64,000 nt of DNA from Pseudomonas bubulae (GTDB taxonomy: Bacteria; Pseudomonadota; Gammaproteobacteria; Pseudomonadales; Pseudomonadaceae): the NCBI RefSeq assembly GCF_037023725.1, contig NZ_CP146077.1, positions 1,029,001 to 1,093,000 of the forward strand, in the 5' to 3' direction. Within the stretch, counting starts at the first letter, position 1; each line of letters begins with the position of its first letter. Both the position numbers and the translations under genes were made by a program. Positions 56,899 through 64,000 of this stretch are shown here, piece by piece. The notes under the pieces are model-generated. The model saw nothing but the letters and a program-made list of their open reading frames with translations, made no database searches and was not told the origin of the DNA.

Positions 56899-56909
56899 GG
56901 ACTACTGCC

Positions 56910-57818
56910 ATGCGCTTGCGTCATATCGAAGTGTTTCAGGCGATTCGCCAAACCGGTTCTGTCAGTGCGGCGGCGCAGTTGCTGCATGTGTCGCAGCCTG
57001 CGGTGAGCAAGGTGCTGCAACACGCTGAGCAGCGGCTGGGGTTCCCGTTGTTTTTGCGGGTACGCGGCAAATTGCAGCCCACCCCGGAAGCGCTATTGCT
57101 CGAGCGCGAAGTCGACAAGGTGACCGAGAGCCTGCAAGGGGTGCAGCGTCTGGCGCAAAGCCTGCGGCGTACGCCGGGGCATCGTTTGCGCATTGGCAGT
57201 ACGCCAGCCTTGGCATTGGCACTACTGCCGCCCGTGATCAGCGAGTGGAAGCACCGATATCCGGACATCAACTGTGAACTGGTCAGTGCTCATACACGTG
57301 AATTGATCCAGAACCTGTTGATGCGCGAACTGGACGTAGCCCTGACCTTCAAACTGCCCGATCACCCGGGCCTCAAGGCCCAGGCGTTGGCCCACGGCGT
57401 ATTGGTGGCACTGGCTCCGCGGGGGTTCTGGCCTGATGCAAGTGAAGGTGTGCCACTGGCGCTGGATGAACTGGCGGATGCGCCTTTGATCGGCCTGAGC
57501 AGTGCCGATCCGTTGTTTGCACGGCTGGACAGCTACCTGCAATCGGTTGAGCCGCCGCCACGTATCAGCATTGCGGTACAAACCTATTCACTGGCGCGGG
57601 CGATGGTGGAGGCGGGGGCGGGGTTGGCGGTGATCGATCCATTTACGGCGCTGGGGGCGTCGCGGGCGAGTACCGTGATCCGGCCTCTGAGCCCCGCACT
57701 ACCGATTACGCTGTATGCGCTGACCCGGGCCGATGAGGCCCCGGTACATACGCTGGAAGGGTTGCTGCAACTGTTCGCAGAGCGTGCCAGCGAACAGTTG
57801 CAGCGGTTGGCGGGTTGA
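56910..57818 (+). CDS. LysR-family transcriptional regulator
   Basis: A 302-residue LysR protein. The winged helix-turn-helix is in the first 60 residues (MRLRHIEVFQAIRQTGSVSA, LLHVSQPAVSKVLQHAEQ), and the effector domain follows from about residue 90. Divergent from the dadA-like unit, which it likely regulates in response to a D-amino acid or its product. Effector unknown. Confidence 0.93.
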   Translation: MRLRHIEVFQAIRQTGSVSAAAQLLHVSQPAVSKVLQHAEQRLGFPLFLRVRGKLQPTPEALLLEREVDKVTESLQGVQRLAQSLRRTPGHRLRIGSTPALALALLPPVISEWKHRYPDINCELVSAHTRELIQNLLMRELDVALTFKLPDHPGLKAQALAHGVLVALAPRGFWPDASEGVPLALDELADAPLIGLSSADPLFARLDSYLQSVEPPPRISIAVQTYSLARAMVEAGAGLAVIDPFTALGASRASTVIRPLSPALPITLYALTRADEAPVHTLEGLLQLFAERASEQLQRLAG

Positions 57819-57834
57819 TAACGCGATTTAACAG

Positions 57835-57921
57835 TGTGGGAGCGGGCTTGCTCGCGATAATGGCCGCGCGATTTGTCTGAGTGACCACCGCGCTACCATC
57901 GCGAGCAAGCCCGCTCCCACA
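57835..57921. repeat. REP pair between convergent lysR and PQQ dehydrogenase genes
   Basis: Inverted REP pair, 16 nt after the lysR stop and 10 nt before the PQQ dehydrogenase stop. Confidence 0.9.
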
Positions 57922-57931
57922 GGGTGGGGGG

Positions 57932-59923
57932 TTACTTCGGCAAGGCGTACACCACCACCTGATCACCTACCTGATCTTTCAAGATCGAGTTGCCCCCCGC
58001 TACAAACGCCACATACTGACGGCCCTTGTATTCATAGATCGCGGGGTTGGCCACGGCAGGGGCCATAACGATATCCGACCACAATTCCTTGCCGTCATCC
58101 AGGGAGTAGGCGCGCACCTTGGCATCCATCGAGGCACCGATAAACACCACGCCACCGGCCGTTACTGCCGGGCCACCAATGGTCGGTGAGCCCATGCTTT
58201 CAGGCATGTACCAGCCCCACTGCTGCACGGCACCCATCGGCCGACGCCATTTTACGTCACCGGTGTTCATGTTGATTGCCACGATTTCACCGAAAGGCGG
58301 TGCCCAGCACGGCATGCCTGCCCAGTTTTGCGCGTTCAGCAAACTCATGCCGTAAGGCGCGCCGATCTGTGGGTAGAAGCCGTTTTCGTTGCCGGAGTCT
58401 TTAGGCTGTTTGTCGTAGGAAGCGCGATCCCACAGCTTGATCATCTGCACGATGTGCGAGGTGTTGACGATCGCCACCTGACTCACCGGGTCAAACGCGA
58501 CACCGCCCCATTGCACGCCACCGGCACTGTCCGGGTAAGCCAGGACGCCGTTGCCTTTGGTCGAAGGCGGTGAGTACATGCCGTTGTATTCCAGGCCGTC
58601 CCACATTTTGCTGCACTGGCCGAAACCGACGATATCGGCGATTTTCCAGATGGCTGGTTTTTTCGACTGATCCAGCAGCGGCGCAGGTTTGGTCGGGAAC
58701 GGTTGGGTCGGTGAGTAGACTTCGCCATCGGCGTCGCCTTTGGGTACGGGGCGCTCTTCGATCGGCCACACGTCTTCACCGGTACGGCGGTCAACAGTGA
58801 ACAGGAAACCCATCTTGGTCGCTTGCACCAGCGCGGCGACAGGCTTGCCGTCGACGGTGATATCCATCAGCGTGGGCGCCGAGTTGATGTCGTAGTCCCA
58901 CAAGTCATGGTGAACCCACTGACGAGACCAGACGACCTTGCCGGTATTGATATCCAGCGCAGTGGTGGAGGTGCCCAGAGGAATCGGTTTGGTCCGGTTG
59001 CCGCCCCAGTAGTTGGGTGACGGTGAGGACACGGGGATGTACAGCAAGCCCAGAGCCGGGTCATAAGACATCGCGGTCCAGATGTTGGCGGTACCGGTTT
59101 TGCCAGCTTCTTCATCCGGGATCGGCTTGAATTCCCATTCCAGCTCACCGGTGCGAGCATTGAGGGCAAACAGCGAGCCCGGTGATTCAACTTCGTATTC
59201 CCAGTCTTTGCCGGCCCAGCCCACGATCAGCTTGTCGCCAATAACGGTGGGGGGTTGCAGCTGGGAAAGTGGCCACTTGGCGTTGACCTTGTTCCACTGG
59301 TTGACGTCCACCACGCCATTTTTACCGAAGCCTGCGCAGGGTTTGCCGGTATCGGCATCCACCGCGTACAGCTGTGCGGTCATATTGCCCAGGTACACGA
59401 CCTTCTGGCAGGCCACGCCGGCTTGCGGGTTTTTTTCCTGCCAGTAGGCCACACCGCGTGATTTAAGCGCGGGCTGGGTTTCGGCCACCAGGGGCGATTT
59501 GGTGTCGTAGGTCCACTTCTCTTTGCCGGTCTCGGGCTCAAGGGCGATGATCCGGTAGAACGGCGTGCCGACGTAGAGTGTGTCATTGGCGAAAATGGGC
59601 GTGGCGGACCATACCGATGGCGGAATTTTGCCGGTGCCGGTGGACATGTCGCCGGTGAAGTACTGCCAGACTTTGGTCAGTTTACCGACGTTGTCCTTGT
59701 TGATCTGGGTGAGGGGCGAGTACTTCTGCGAGCTGAGCTGGCCGTGGAAGCTGTCCCATTCCTTGCCGCTGGGGATCGGGATTCTGGCGTCTTCGGCAGA
59801 GATGCTCGACGGTGCCAGCAACGGTGGCGGTACGGTGTAGGTGTCCTGGGCGTAAGCGTTGGATACCCCGGCGAGCAGGCACAGCGCCGGTGCTGTCAAA
59901 ATGTGCTTCTTGATCCCGTTCAT
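57932..59923 (-). CDS. PQQ-dependent dehydrogenase catalytic subunit (glucose/quinate/shikimate type)
   Basis: A 663-residue periplasmic quinoprotein with a signal peptide (MNGIKKHILTAPALCLLAGV, cleavage after AYA near residue 25) and the eight-bladed propeller of the membrane glucose dehydrogenase family: W-motifs such as GKEKWTYD and GELEWEFK, QWVHHDLWDYDINSAPTL with Asp343/Asp345, and Lys370 in VQATKMGFLFTVDRRTG, in the place of the catalytic Asp and Lys of mGDH. Unlike mGDH or QuiA it has no fused N-terminal membrane domain; the 124-residue membrane protein encoded just upstream (4-nt overlap) seems to supply it. No heme c motif. Substrate unknown. Confidence 0.88.
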   Translation of the reverse strand: MNGIKKHILTAPALCLLAGVSNAYAQDTYTVPPPLLAPSSISAEDARIPIPSGKEWDSFHGQLSSQKYSPLTQINKDNVGKLTKVWQYFTGDMSTGTGKIPPSVWSATPIFANDTLYVGTPFYRIIALEPETGKEKWTYDTKSPLVAETQPALKSRGVAYWQEKNPQAGVACQKVVYLGNMTAQLYAVDADTGKPCAGFGKNGVVDVNQWNKVNAKWPLSQLQPPTVIGDKLIVGWAGKDWEYEVESPGSLFALNARTGELEWEFKPIPDEEAGKTGTANIWTAMSYDPALGLLYIPVSSPSPNYWGGNRTKPIPLGTSTTALDINTGKVVWSRQWVHHDLWDYDINSAPTLMDITVDGKPVAALVQATKMGFLFTVDRRTGEDVWPIEERPVPKGDADGEVYSPTQPFPTKPAPLLDQSKKPAIWKIADIVGFGQCSKMWDGLEYNGMYSPPSTKGNGVLAYPDSAGGVQWGGVAFDPVSQVAIVNTSHIVQMIKLWDRASYDKQPKDSGNENGFYPQIGAPYGMSLLNAQNWAGMPCWAPPFGEIVAINMNTGDVKWRRPMGAVQQWGWYMPESMGSPTIGGPAVTAGGVVFIGASMDAKVRAYSLDDGKELWSDIVMAPAVANPAIYEYKGRQYVAFVAGGNSILKDQVGDQVVVYALPK

Positions 59924-60294
59924 ATCGCGCTCCTTGCTGGCTTGGGGCCAAAGGTTTCAATGACAACACCCACGGCGTAGACCAGCAGGGCAATCACTGT
60001 CCACCAACCATGCAGCAGGCTGGCGGCAAAAATGGTGCCTATCGCACCGGCCCAGCCCAGAAACAGGACGAAGTTGCGCAAGCCTCCTGCCCCGGTCTTG
60101 AGCAGCAGTACGCCCAGGACAAACAGCACCAGTTCGGCAAACATAGTGGTCATTGCCCCGCCGGAACCCGTCACACCGGACAATGGCATAAAGAACCGCC
60201 CTGCCGTAATGGCCAGGGCAGCCAGAGCCGCGATGATCATGATATGGGCACCCAGTTGGCGCCTGGGCGGTGCGTAGGCTGCAGAAGTACTCAT
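59920..60294 (-). CDS. Membrane anchor/quinone subunit of the split PQQ dehydrogenase
   Basis: A 124-residue membrane protein with four predicted helices (about 19-37, 48-68, 73-93 and 98-116). It corresponds in size and helix pattern to the N-terminal membrane domain fused to the front of mGDH/QuiA. It precedes and overlaps the catalytic gene by 4 nt (ATGA), so gene order mirrors domain order. It probably anchors the periplasmic subunit and passes electrons to ubiquinone; inferred from architecture. Confidence 0.82.
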   Translation of the reverse strand: MSTSAAYAPPRRQLGAHIMIIAALAALAITAGRFFMPLSGVTGSGGAMTTMFAELVLFVLGVLLLKTGAGGLRNFVLFLGWAGAIGTIFAASLLHGWWTVIALLVYAVGVVIETFGPKPARSAI

Positions 60295-60392
60295 CCCTTT
60301 CTCCTTAGCGATTCATGCCCGAGGGCATCACGGAAAGTGAGTGTAGCCAAGGCGGAGGAAATCGCCGGGAGGATGCAAGCGGCAGCAATCTT

Positions 60393-60480
60393 TGTGGGAG
60401 CGGGCTTGCTCGCGATACAGGCGGCTCGGTCTCTTTGACAGACCGAGTAGATGCCATCGCGGGCAAGCCCGCTCCCACAG
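60393..60480. repeat. REP pair between PQQ dehydrogenase and antiporter genes
   Basis: Inverted REP pair 12 nt before the antiporter stop codon, about 100 nt upstream of the PQQ anchor gene start, on a co-directional leftward run. Confidence 0.9.
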
Positions 60481-60492
60481 GAAATGTGAGTG

Positions 60493-61752
60493 TCAGTGCG
60501 CCTGCTCAGCCTCCACCGGCGCATCCTTGGTCACATGCTTGACCAGTTTGCCGATAGTCAGGCCCTGGAACAGGATCGAGGACAGCACCACGATATAAGT
60601 GATACTCAGGATCAGGTCGCGCTCCGGGCCCAGCGGCAAGGCCAGGGCCAGCGCCACCGAAACACCACCGCGCAAGCCGCCCCAGGTGAGGATGCGGATC
60701 GTGCCGCGCGGCACGGTGCGCCAGCGGCGCAGCAAGACAATGGCCGGGGCCACAGTCAGCAGGCGCGACAGCAAAATGGCCACGGCCAAACCGCTGGCAG
60801 CCAGCAAATGCAGCCACGAGAACGGCAGCAGCAAGAGTTCCATGCCGATCAGCGCAAACAGCAGCGCATTGAGCATGTCATCCAGCAGCTCCCAAAAACC
60901 GTCCATGTAGCGACGGGTCATCTCGTTCATGGCCTTGTTGCGGCCCAGGTTGCCGATGATCAAACCGGCGACCACCATCGCAATCGGTGCCGATACATGC
61001 AGCTCACTGGCCATGGCCGAGCCGCCAATCACCAGGGCCAGGGTCAGCATCACTTCGATCTGGTATTGCTCGATGCTCTTGATCATGCGGTACACCAGGT
61101 AACCGATCAGGCCGCCGAACACCACGCCGCCAATGGCTTCGTGGGCGAACAGCATGGCCGTGGCGCTCAGGCTCGGGGTTTCGCCCAGTTGCACGATGCC
61201 CAACAGCACGGTGAACACCACAACGGCGGTGCCGTCATTGAACAGCGACTCCCCGACGATGGTGGTTTTCAGTGGCTTGGAGGCATTGGCTGTACGCAGC
61301 ACGCCGAGCACGGCAATCGGATCGGTGGGGGAGATCAGTGCACCAAACAGCAGGCAGTACAGGAAGCTGATATGCCAGCCGAACAGGCCGAAAATCCAGT
61401 ACGCGAGGCTGCCGATCACCGTAGTGGCGATCAATACGCCGACCGTGGCCAGCAAACCAATGGGCCAGCGATAGCTGCGCACGTCGTTGAAATTCACATG
61501 CAGGGCGCCGGCAAACAGCAGGAACGACAGCATCCAGTTCATCAGCAGGTCGCCGAAGTCGATCTGGCCGATCAGCTCTTGCACGCGCTCTTCCAGCCCG
61601 GGGTAACCGAGAAAGCTCAAGCCTTGCAACAGCAGGGAAAACATCAGGGCGGTGACCATCACGCCAATCGTCGGCGGCAGGCCGATAAAGCGGAAGTTCA
61701 CATAAGTCAGTAGTGAGGTCAGGCAGATAAACGCAGCAACAAGCTCAAGCAT
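60493..61752 (-). CDS. CPA1-family Na+/H+ (cation:proton) antiporter
   Basis: A 419-residue membrane protein with about twelve helices, of the NhaP/CPA1 family. The ion-binding region LISPTDPIAVLGVL (about 141-154) holds the Asp of the ND/TDP motif; GESLFNDGTAVVVF (about 167-180) and WGGLRGGVSVALALALP (about 356-372) are other family blocks. Exchanges Na+ or K+ for H+ at the inner membrane. It is divergent from a DMT exporter gene and has no C-terminal regulatory domain. Confidence 0.93.
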   Translation of the reverse strand: MLELVAAFICLTSLLTYVNFRFIGLPPTIGVMVTALMFSLLLQGLSFLGYPGLEERVQELIGQIDFGDLLMNWMLSFLLFAGALHVNFNDVRSYRWPIGLLATVGVLIATTVIGSLAYWIFGLFGWHISFLYCLLFGALISPTDPIAVLGVLRTANASKPLKTTIVGESLFNDGTAVVVFTVLLGIVQLGETPSLSATAMLFAHEAIGGVVFGGLIGYLVYRMIKSIEQYQIEVMLTLALVIGGSAMASELHVSAPIAMVVAGLIIGNLGRNKAMNEMTRRYMDGFWELLDDMLNALLFALIGMELLLLPFSWLHLLAASGLAVAILLSRLLTVAPAIVLLRRWRTVPRGTIRILTWGGLRGGVSVALALALPLGPERDLILSITYIVVLSSILFQGLTIGKLVKHVTKDAPVEAEQAH

Positions 61753-61951
61753 CCGGGATCCTGTGGTGGCGAGAGTGAATGGAAATCCGATGGGTTCGGG
61801 TCATGTTTGGATGCAAAAACGGGCGTCAGGGGCACATCCCGGGGGTGTGGCAAACGGACGCGAAGTGCGAGGTCATTGACCACAATGCTGCACTGAGGTT
61901 GCATGGTGGCGCTTGCGGCAGTCGCAGGTTGATAACAATAAGGAGTCTGCG

Positions 61952-62785
61952 GTGCTGGCAACGGTGTTGGTGTTGGTCGCGGCGGTATTGCACGCGATCT
62001 GGAACACCCTGATCAAGTTCAGCGGTGAGCGCTTGCTGGTGATCGCCTGCATGGACACGGTGGCGCTGGTGGTGGTGGCGGTGCTGGTGGGGTTTGCGCA
62101 ATGGCCACCGGCGGATATCTGGCCGTGGATCCTGGCGTCGGTATTTTTCGAGCTGGTGTACCGGGTGCTGCTGATCCGCGCGTATCGGGTGGGGGATCTG
62201 GGTCTGGTGTACCCGCTGATGCGCGGGCTGTCGCCATTGGTGGTGCTGGCGCTGACCCTGACCTTTGCCGGAGAAGTGCTGACCGGGCAGCAGATTATCG
62301 GTATTTTGCTGATCCCGTGCGGCATGGCCTGCCTGTTGTGGCAGGGCGGTGGCGGTGATCGCCTGCCCTGGTCGATGCTGCCGGTCGTGGCGCTGATCGG
62401 CCTGTGCATTGGTTGCTATACCTTCCTGGATGGCCAGGCTATCCGCCGCTGGTCGCACCCGCTGGATTACCTGGTGTGGGTCACGCTGCTCAGCGCCTGG
62501 CCGTTTCCGTTGCTGGCGGTTACCCGCAAGCGTGCCGCGTTTGCGCTGTTCTGGCGTACACAATGGCGATTGGGCGTGGCGGTGGGGGTTTGCGTGCTGG
62601 CCAGCTATGCGCTGGTGCTGTGGGCCATGCAACTGGGCTCGATTGCCGAGGCGGCGGCGCTGCGTGAAGTCAGTGTGATTCTGGTGGTGCTGTTCGGTAT
62701 GCGTTACCTCAAAGAACCTTTCGGCGGACCGAGGCTCTTAGCCTGTGGGCTGGTGCTGATCGGCATGCTCGTGATGAAACTCTAA
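61952..62785 (+). CDS. EamA/DMT-family exporter
   Basis: A 277-residue membrane protein with about ten helices and two EamA repeats (first LATVLVLVAAVLHAIWNTLI, second AVGVCVLASYALVLWAMQLG). It starts with GTG at 61952, 6 nt after aaggag; the frame extends 13 codons further to an ATG without such a site. DMT exporters move amino acids, sugars or drugs; the substrate is not predictable. A MAPEG gene follows 13 nt later, so the two are likely cotranscribed. Confidence 0.88.
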   Translation: MLATVLVLVAAVLHAIWNTLIKFSGERLLVIACMDTVALVVVAVLVGFAQWPPADIWPWILASVFFELVYRVLLIRAYRVGDLGLVYPLMRGLSPLVVLALTLTFAGEVLTGQQIIGILLIPCGMACLLWQGGGGDRLPWSMLPVVALIGLCIGCYTFLDGQAIRRWSHPLDYLVWVTLLSAWPFPLLAVTRKRAAFALFWRTQWRLGVAVGVCVLASYALVLWAMQLGSIAEAAALREVSVILVVLFGMRYLKEPFGGPRLLACGLVLIGMLVMKL

Positions 62786-62798
62786 AAAGGAAATTCCA

Positions 62799-63185
62799 AT
62801 GACGGTTGCTTTCTGGTGTGTGCTGATTGCCTTCTGTTTGACCTATGTGTGTACCGCCTTTGCCAAGTTCAGTGACGGCAAGTTCGGGCCCAGGCAAAAC
62901 CATGATCCGCGTACGTTTCTTGACGGCCTGCAAGGGTTTGCCAAGCGTGCCCACAGTGCCCAGCTCAACAGCTTTGAAGTGACCCCGGCGTTTGCCGCGG
63001 CGGTGATCATTGCCGATATCGTCGGCAACGCCCAGCCGGTGACCATTGACGTGCTGGCGGTGCTGTTTATTACCAGTCGCATGCTCTACATCATCTGCTA
63101 CCTGGCTGACTGGGCGATGCTGCGCTCCATCGTGTGGTTTATCGGCATGGGGCTGGTGGTCAGCTTCTTTTTTGTGTCGATGTAA
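62799..63185 (+). CDS. MAPEG-family membrane protein
   Basis: A 128-residue four-helix membrane protein of the MAPEG family (glutathione/eicosanoid metabolism in eukaryotes). The pattern ARVKHDPRTFLDGLQGF-like stretch (QNHDPRTFLDGLQGFAKRA) and the NSFEVTPAFAAAVIIAD helix are typical. Function in bacteria largely unknown. Coupled to the DMT exporter gene. Confidence 0.88.
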   Translation: MTVAFWCVLIAFCLTYVCTAFAKFSDGKFGPRQNHDPRTFLDGLQGFAKRAHSAQLNSFEVTPAFAAAVIIADIVGNAQPVTIDVLAVLFITSRMLYIICYLADWAMLRSIVWFIGMGLVVSFFFVSM

Positions 63186-63203
63186 CGCAATCACCACACT
63201 GCC

Positions 63204-63290
63204 TGTGGGAGCGGGCTTGCTCGCGATGTCGGCGATGCGGTTTACCTGATGCGCCGCAGTGATGCCATCGCGAGCAGGCTCGCTCCCACA
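63204..63290. repeat. REP pair with mixed arms
   Basis: Left arm GAGCGGGCTTGCTCGCGA, right arm the GCGAGCAGGCTCGCTC variant: the two REP subtypes are combined in one pair. It lies between convergent MAPEG and mltA genes. Confidence 0.88.
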
Positions 63291-63297
63291 AGGGCAG

Positions 63298-64000
63298 TTA
63301 CAACGGCAACGCCGCCCCTTTAGGCCACAGCAGCCAGATATTGCCCTTCTGTTTCATGTCACCTGCAATTTGCCCTGCCTCGGGGCCCGTACCGACAAAG
63401 AAGTCGGCCCGCACTTCGCCGGCAATGGCGCCGCCAGTGTCCTGGGCGGCAACCGGGCGAACGATGGGCTGGCCGTCGGCCTGGGTGGTCGATAACCACA
63501 ACAGGCTGCCCAGCGGGATTACCTTGCGGTCCACGGCCACGCTGTAACCGGCCGTCAGCGGCACGTTCAGCGAGCCGCGCGGGCCTTCGTTGCTGTCGGG
63601 GTTCTGAGTGAAGAACACGTAGCTGGGGTTGCTGGCCAGCATCTCGTGGACGCGTTGCGGGTTGGCCATGGCCCAGGCGTGAATGGTGCCCATGGTCACG
63701 TCTTCTTTCTTCAATTCGCCTTGCTCGACCAGCCAGCGGCCAATCGGTTTGTACGGGTGGCCGTTCTGGTCGGCATAGCCAATGCGCAGTTGACGGCCAT
63801 TGTCCAGCTGGACCCGGCCAGAGCCCTGGATCTGCAGGAATTGCAGGTCCATCGGATCGGTAAGCCACGCCAGTACCGGAGCATTCAGGCCGTTGCTGTT
63901 GATGGTTTCAGCGGTGTCGTAAGGTTTGAGTACACGGCCTTCGAGGCGACCGCGCAGGCGTTTGCCTTTGAGCTCGGGGTAAATGCTGTCCAGGTTGACC
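63298..64000 (-). CDS. mltA: Membrane-bound lytic murein transglycosylase A, partial
   Basis: The 3' 703 nt of mltA; the 5' part runs off the window edge, with the frame open to base 64000 (VNLDSIYPELKGKRLRGR is the first readable part). MltA cuts glycan strands forming 1,6-anhydromuramic ends at the outer membrane. The double-psi barrel is visible: MDLQFLQIQGSGRVQL, MNPQRVHEML-like AMANPQRVHEMLASNPSYVFF, and the catalytic Asp in VAAQDTGGAIAG. Intact in the part seen; the lipoprotein signal would be beyond the window. Confidence 0.95.
   Translation of the reverse strand, partial: VNLDSIYPELKGKRLRGRLEGRVLKPYDTAETINSNGLNAPVLAWLTDPMDLQFLQIQGSGRVQLDNGRQLRIGYADQNGHPYKPIGRWLVEQGELKKEDVTMGTIHAWAMANPQRVHEMLASNPSYVFFTQNPDSNEGPRGSLNVPLTAGYSVAVDRKVIPLGSLLWLSTTQADGQPIVRPVAAQDTGGAIAGEVRADFFVGTGPEAGQIAGDMKQKGNIWLLWPKGAALPL

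Overview
The window is a chromosomal segment of a fluorescent-group-like Pseudomonas. The evidence is the high GC content, about 65 genes that read as Pseudomonas core genes in familiar neighbourhoods (mtgA to metX, pyrR-pyrB-noncatalytic dihydroorotase, pilGHIJ-chpA, ahcY-metF, sarcosine oxidase cluster), and some twenty copies of a REP palindrome with the core GAGCGGGCTTGCTCGCGA that is typical of this group. There are no rRNA or tRNA genes, insertion sequences, prophage or CRISPR arrays. The species cannot be fixed from the sequence alone.

Layout. 1-0.6 kb: a TIGR02449-type coiled-coil protein and zapA (cell division). 0.7-10.9 kb: one-carbon and sarcosine catabolism, with ltaE divergent from glyA-soxBDAG-purU-fdhA. 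Sarcosine is oxidised to glycine with release of a C1 unit; GlyA, PurU and FdhA process the C1 units and detoxify formaldehyde. 11-14.7 kb: an ECF sigma/RskA-like anti-sigma pair divergent from a secreted DUF2780 protein that has an ECF-like promoter, then an acyltransferase and a retropepsin-like periplasmic protein. 14.8-25.8 kb: mtgA, DUF423, thiS-thiG-trmB, then a long leftward run (DUF3392, hemW, rdgB, DUF4426, metW, metX, DUF167, yggT, proC, yggS, NlpC/P60 peptidase). 26-32.5 kb: a TM2 protein, and leftward gshB, tonB3-like, yqgE, ruvX, pyrR, pyrB, pyrC-like. 32.7-42.6 kb: the pilus-type chemosensory cluster pilG-pilH-pilI-pilJ-chpA-chpC, without pilK or chpB. 42.9-53.7 kb: a hemolysin-III-like protein, a formate/nitrite-type transporter, a thioesterase, an SAH riboswitch with ahcY, then metF, an RhlE-type helicase, yceI with cytochrome b561, bioA and rsmE. 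53.7-64 kb: a degraded DUF3077-like locus, a D-amino-acid oxidation operon with a LysR regulator, a split PQQ dehydrogenase, a CPA1 antiporter, a DMT exporter, a MAPEG protein and a truncated mltA.

Most noteworthy: (i) pilT/pilU are absent from the place where they are expected beside yggS, and a 16-codon ORF with a strong ribosome binding site starts MDIADL there, resembling the PilT N-terminus MDITEL, so it may be a deletion scar; the Pil-Chp genes nearby are intact but lack the adaptation enzymes. (ii) A structured leader with an internal terminator is joined directly to the last 21 codons of a DUF3077-like gene (53.88-54.21 kb). (iii) A PQQ dehydrogenase is split into a four-helix membrane protein and a periplasmic catalytic subunit. 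(iv) A candidate ECF promoter lies in front of the DUF2780 gene. (v) A 13-bp inverted repeat ends only a few bases before the tonB start codon. No gene cluster here looks like a wholly new defence or biosynthetic system.
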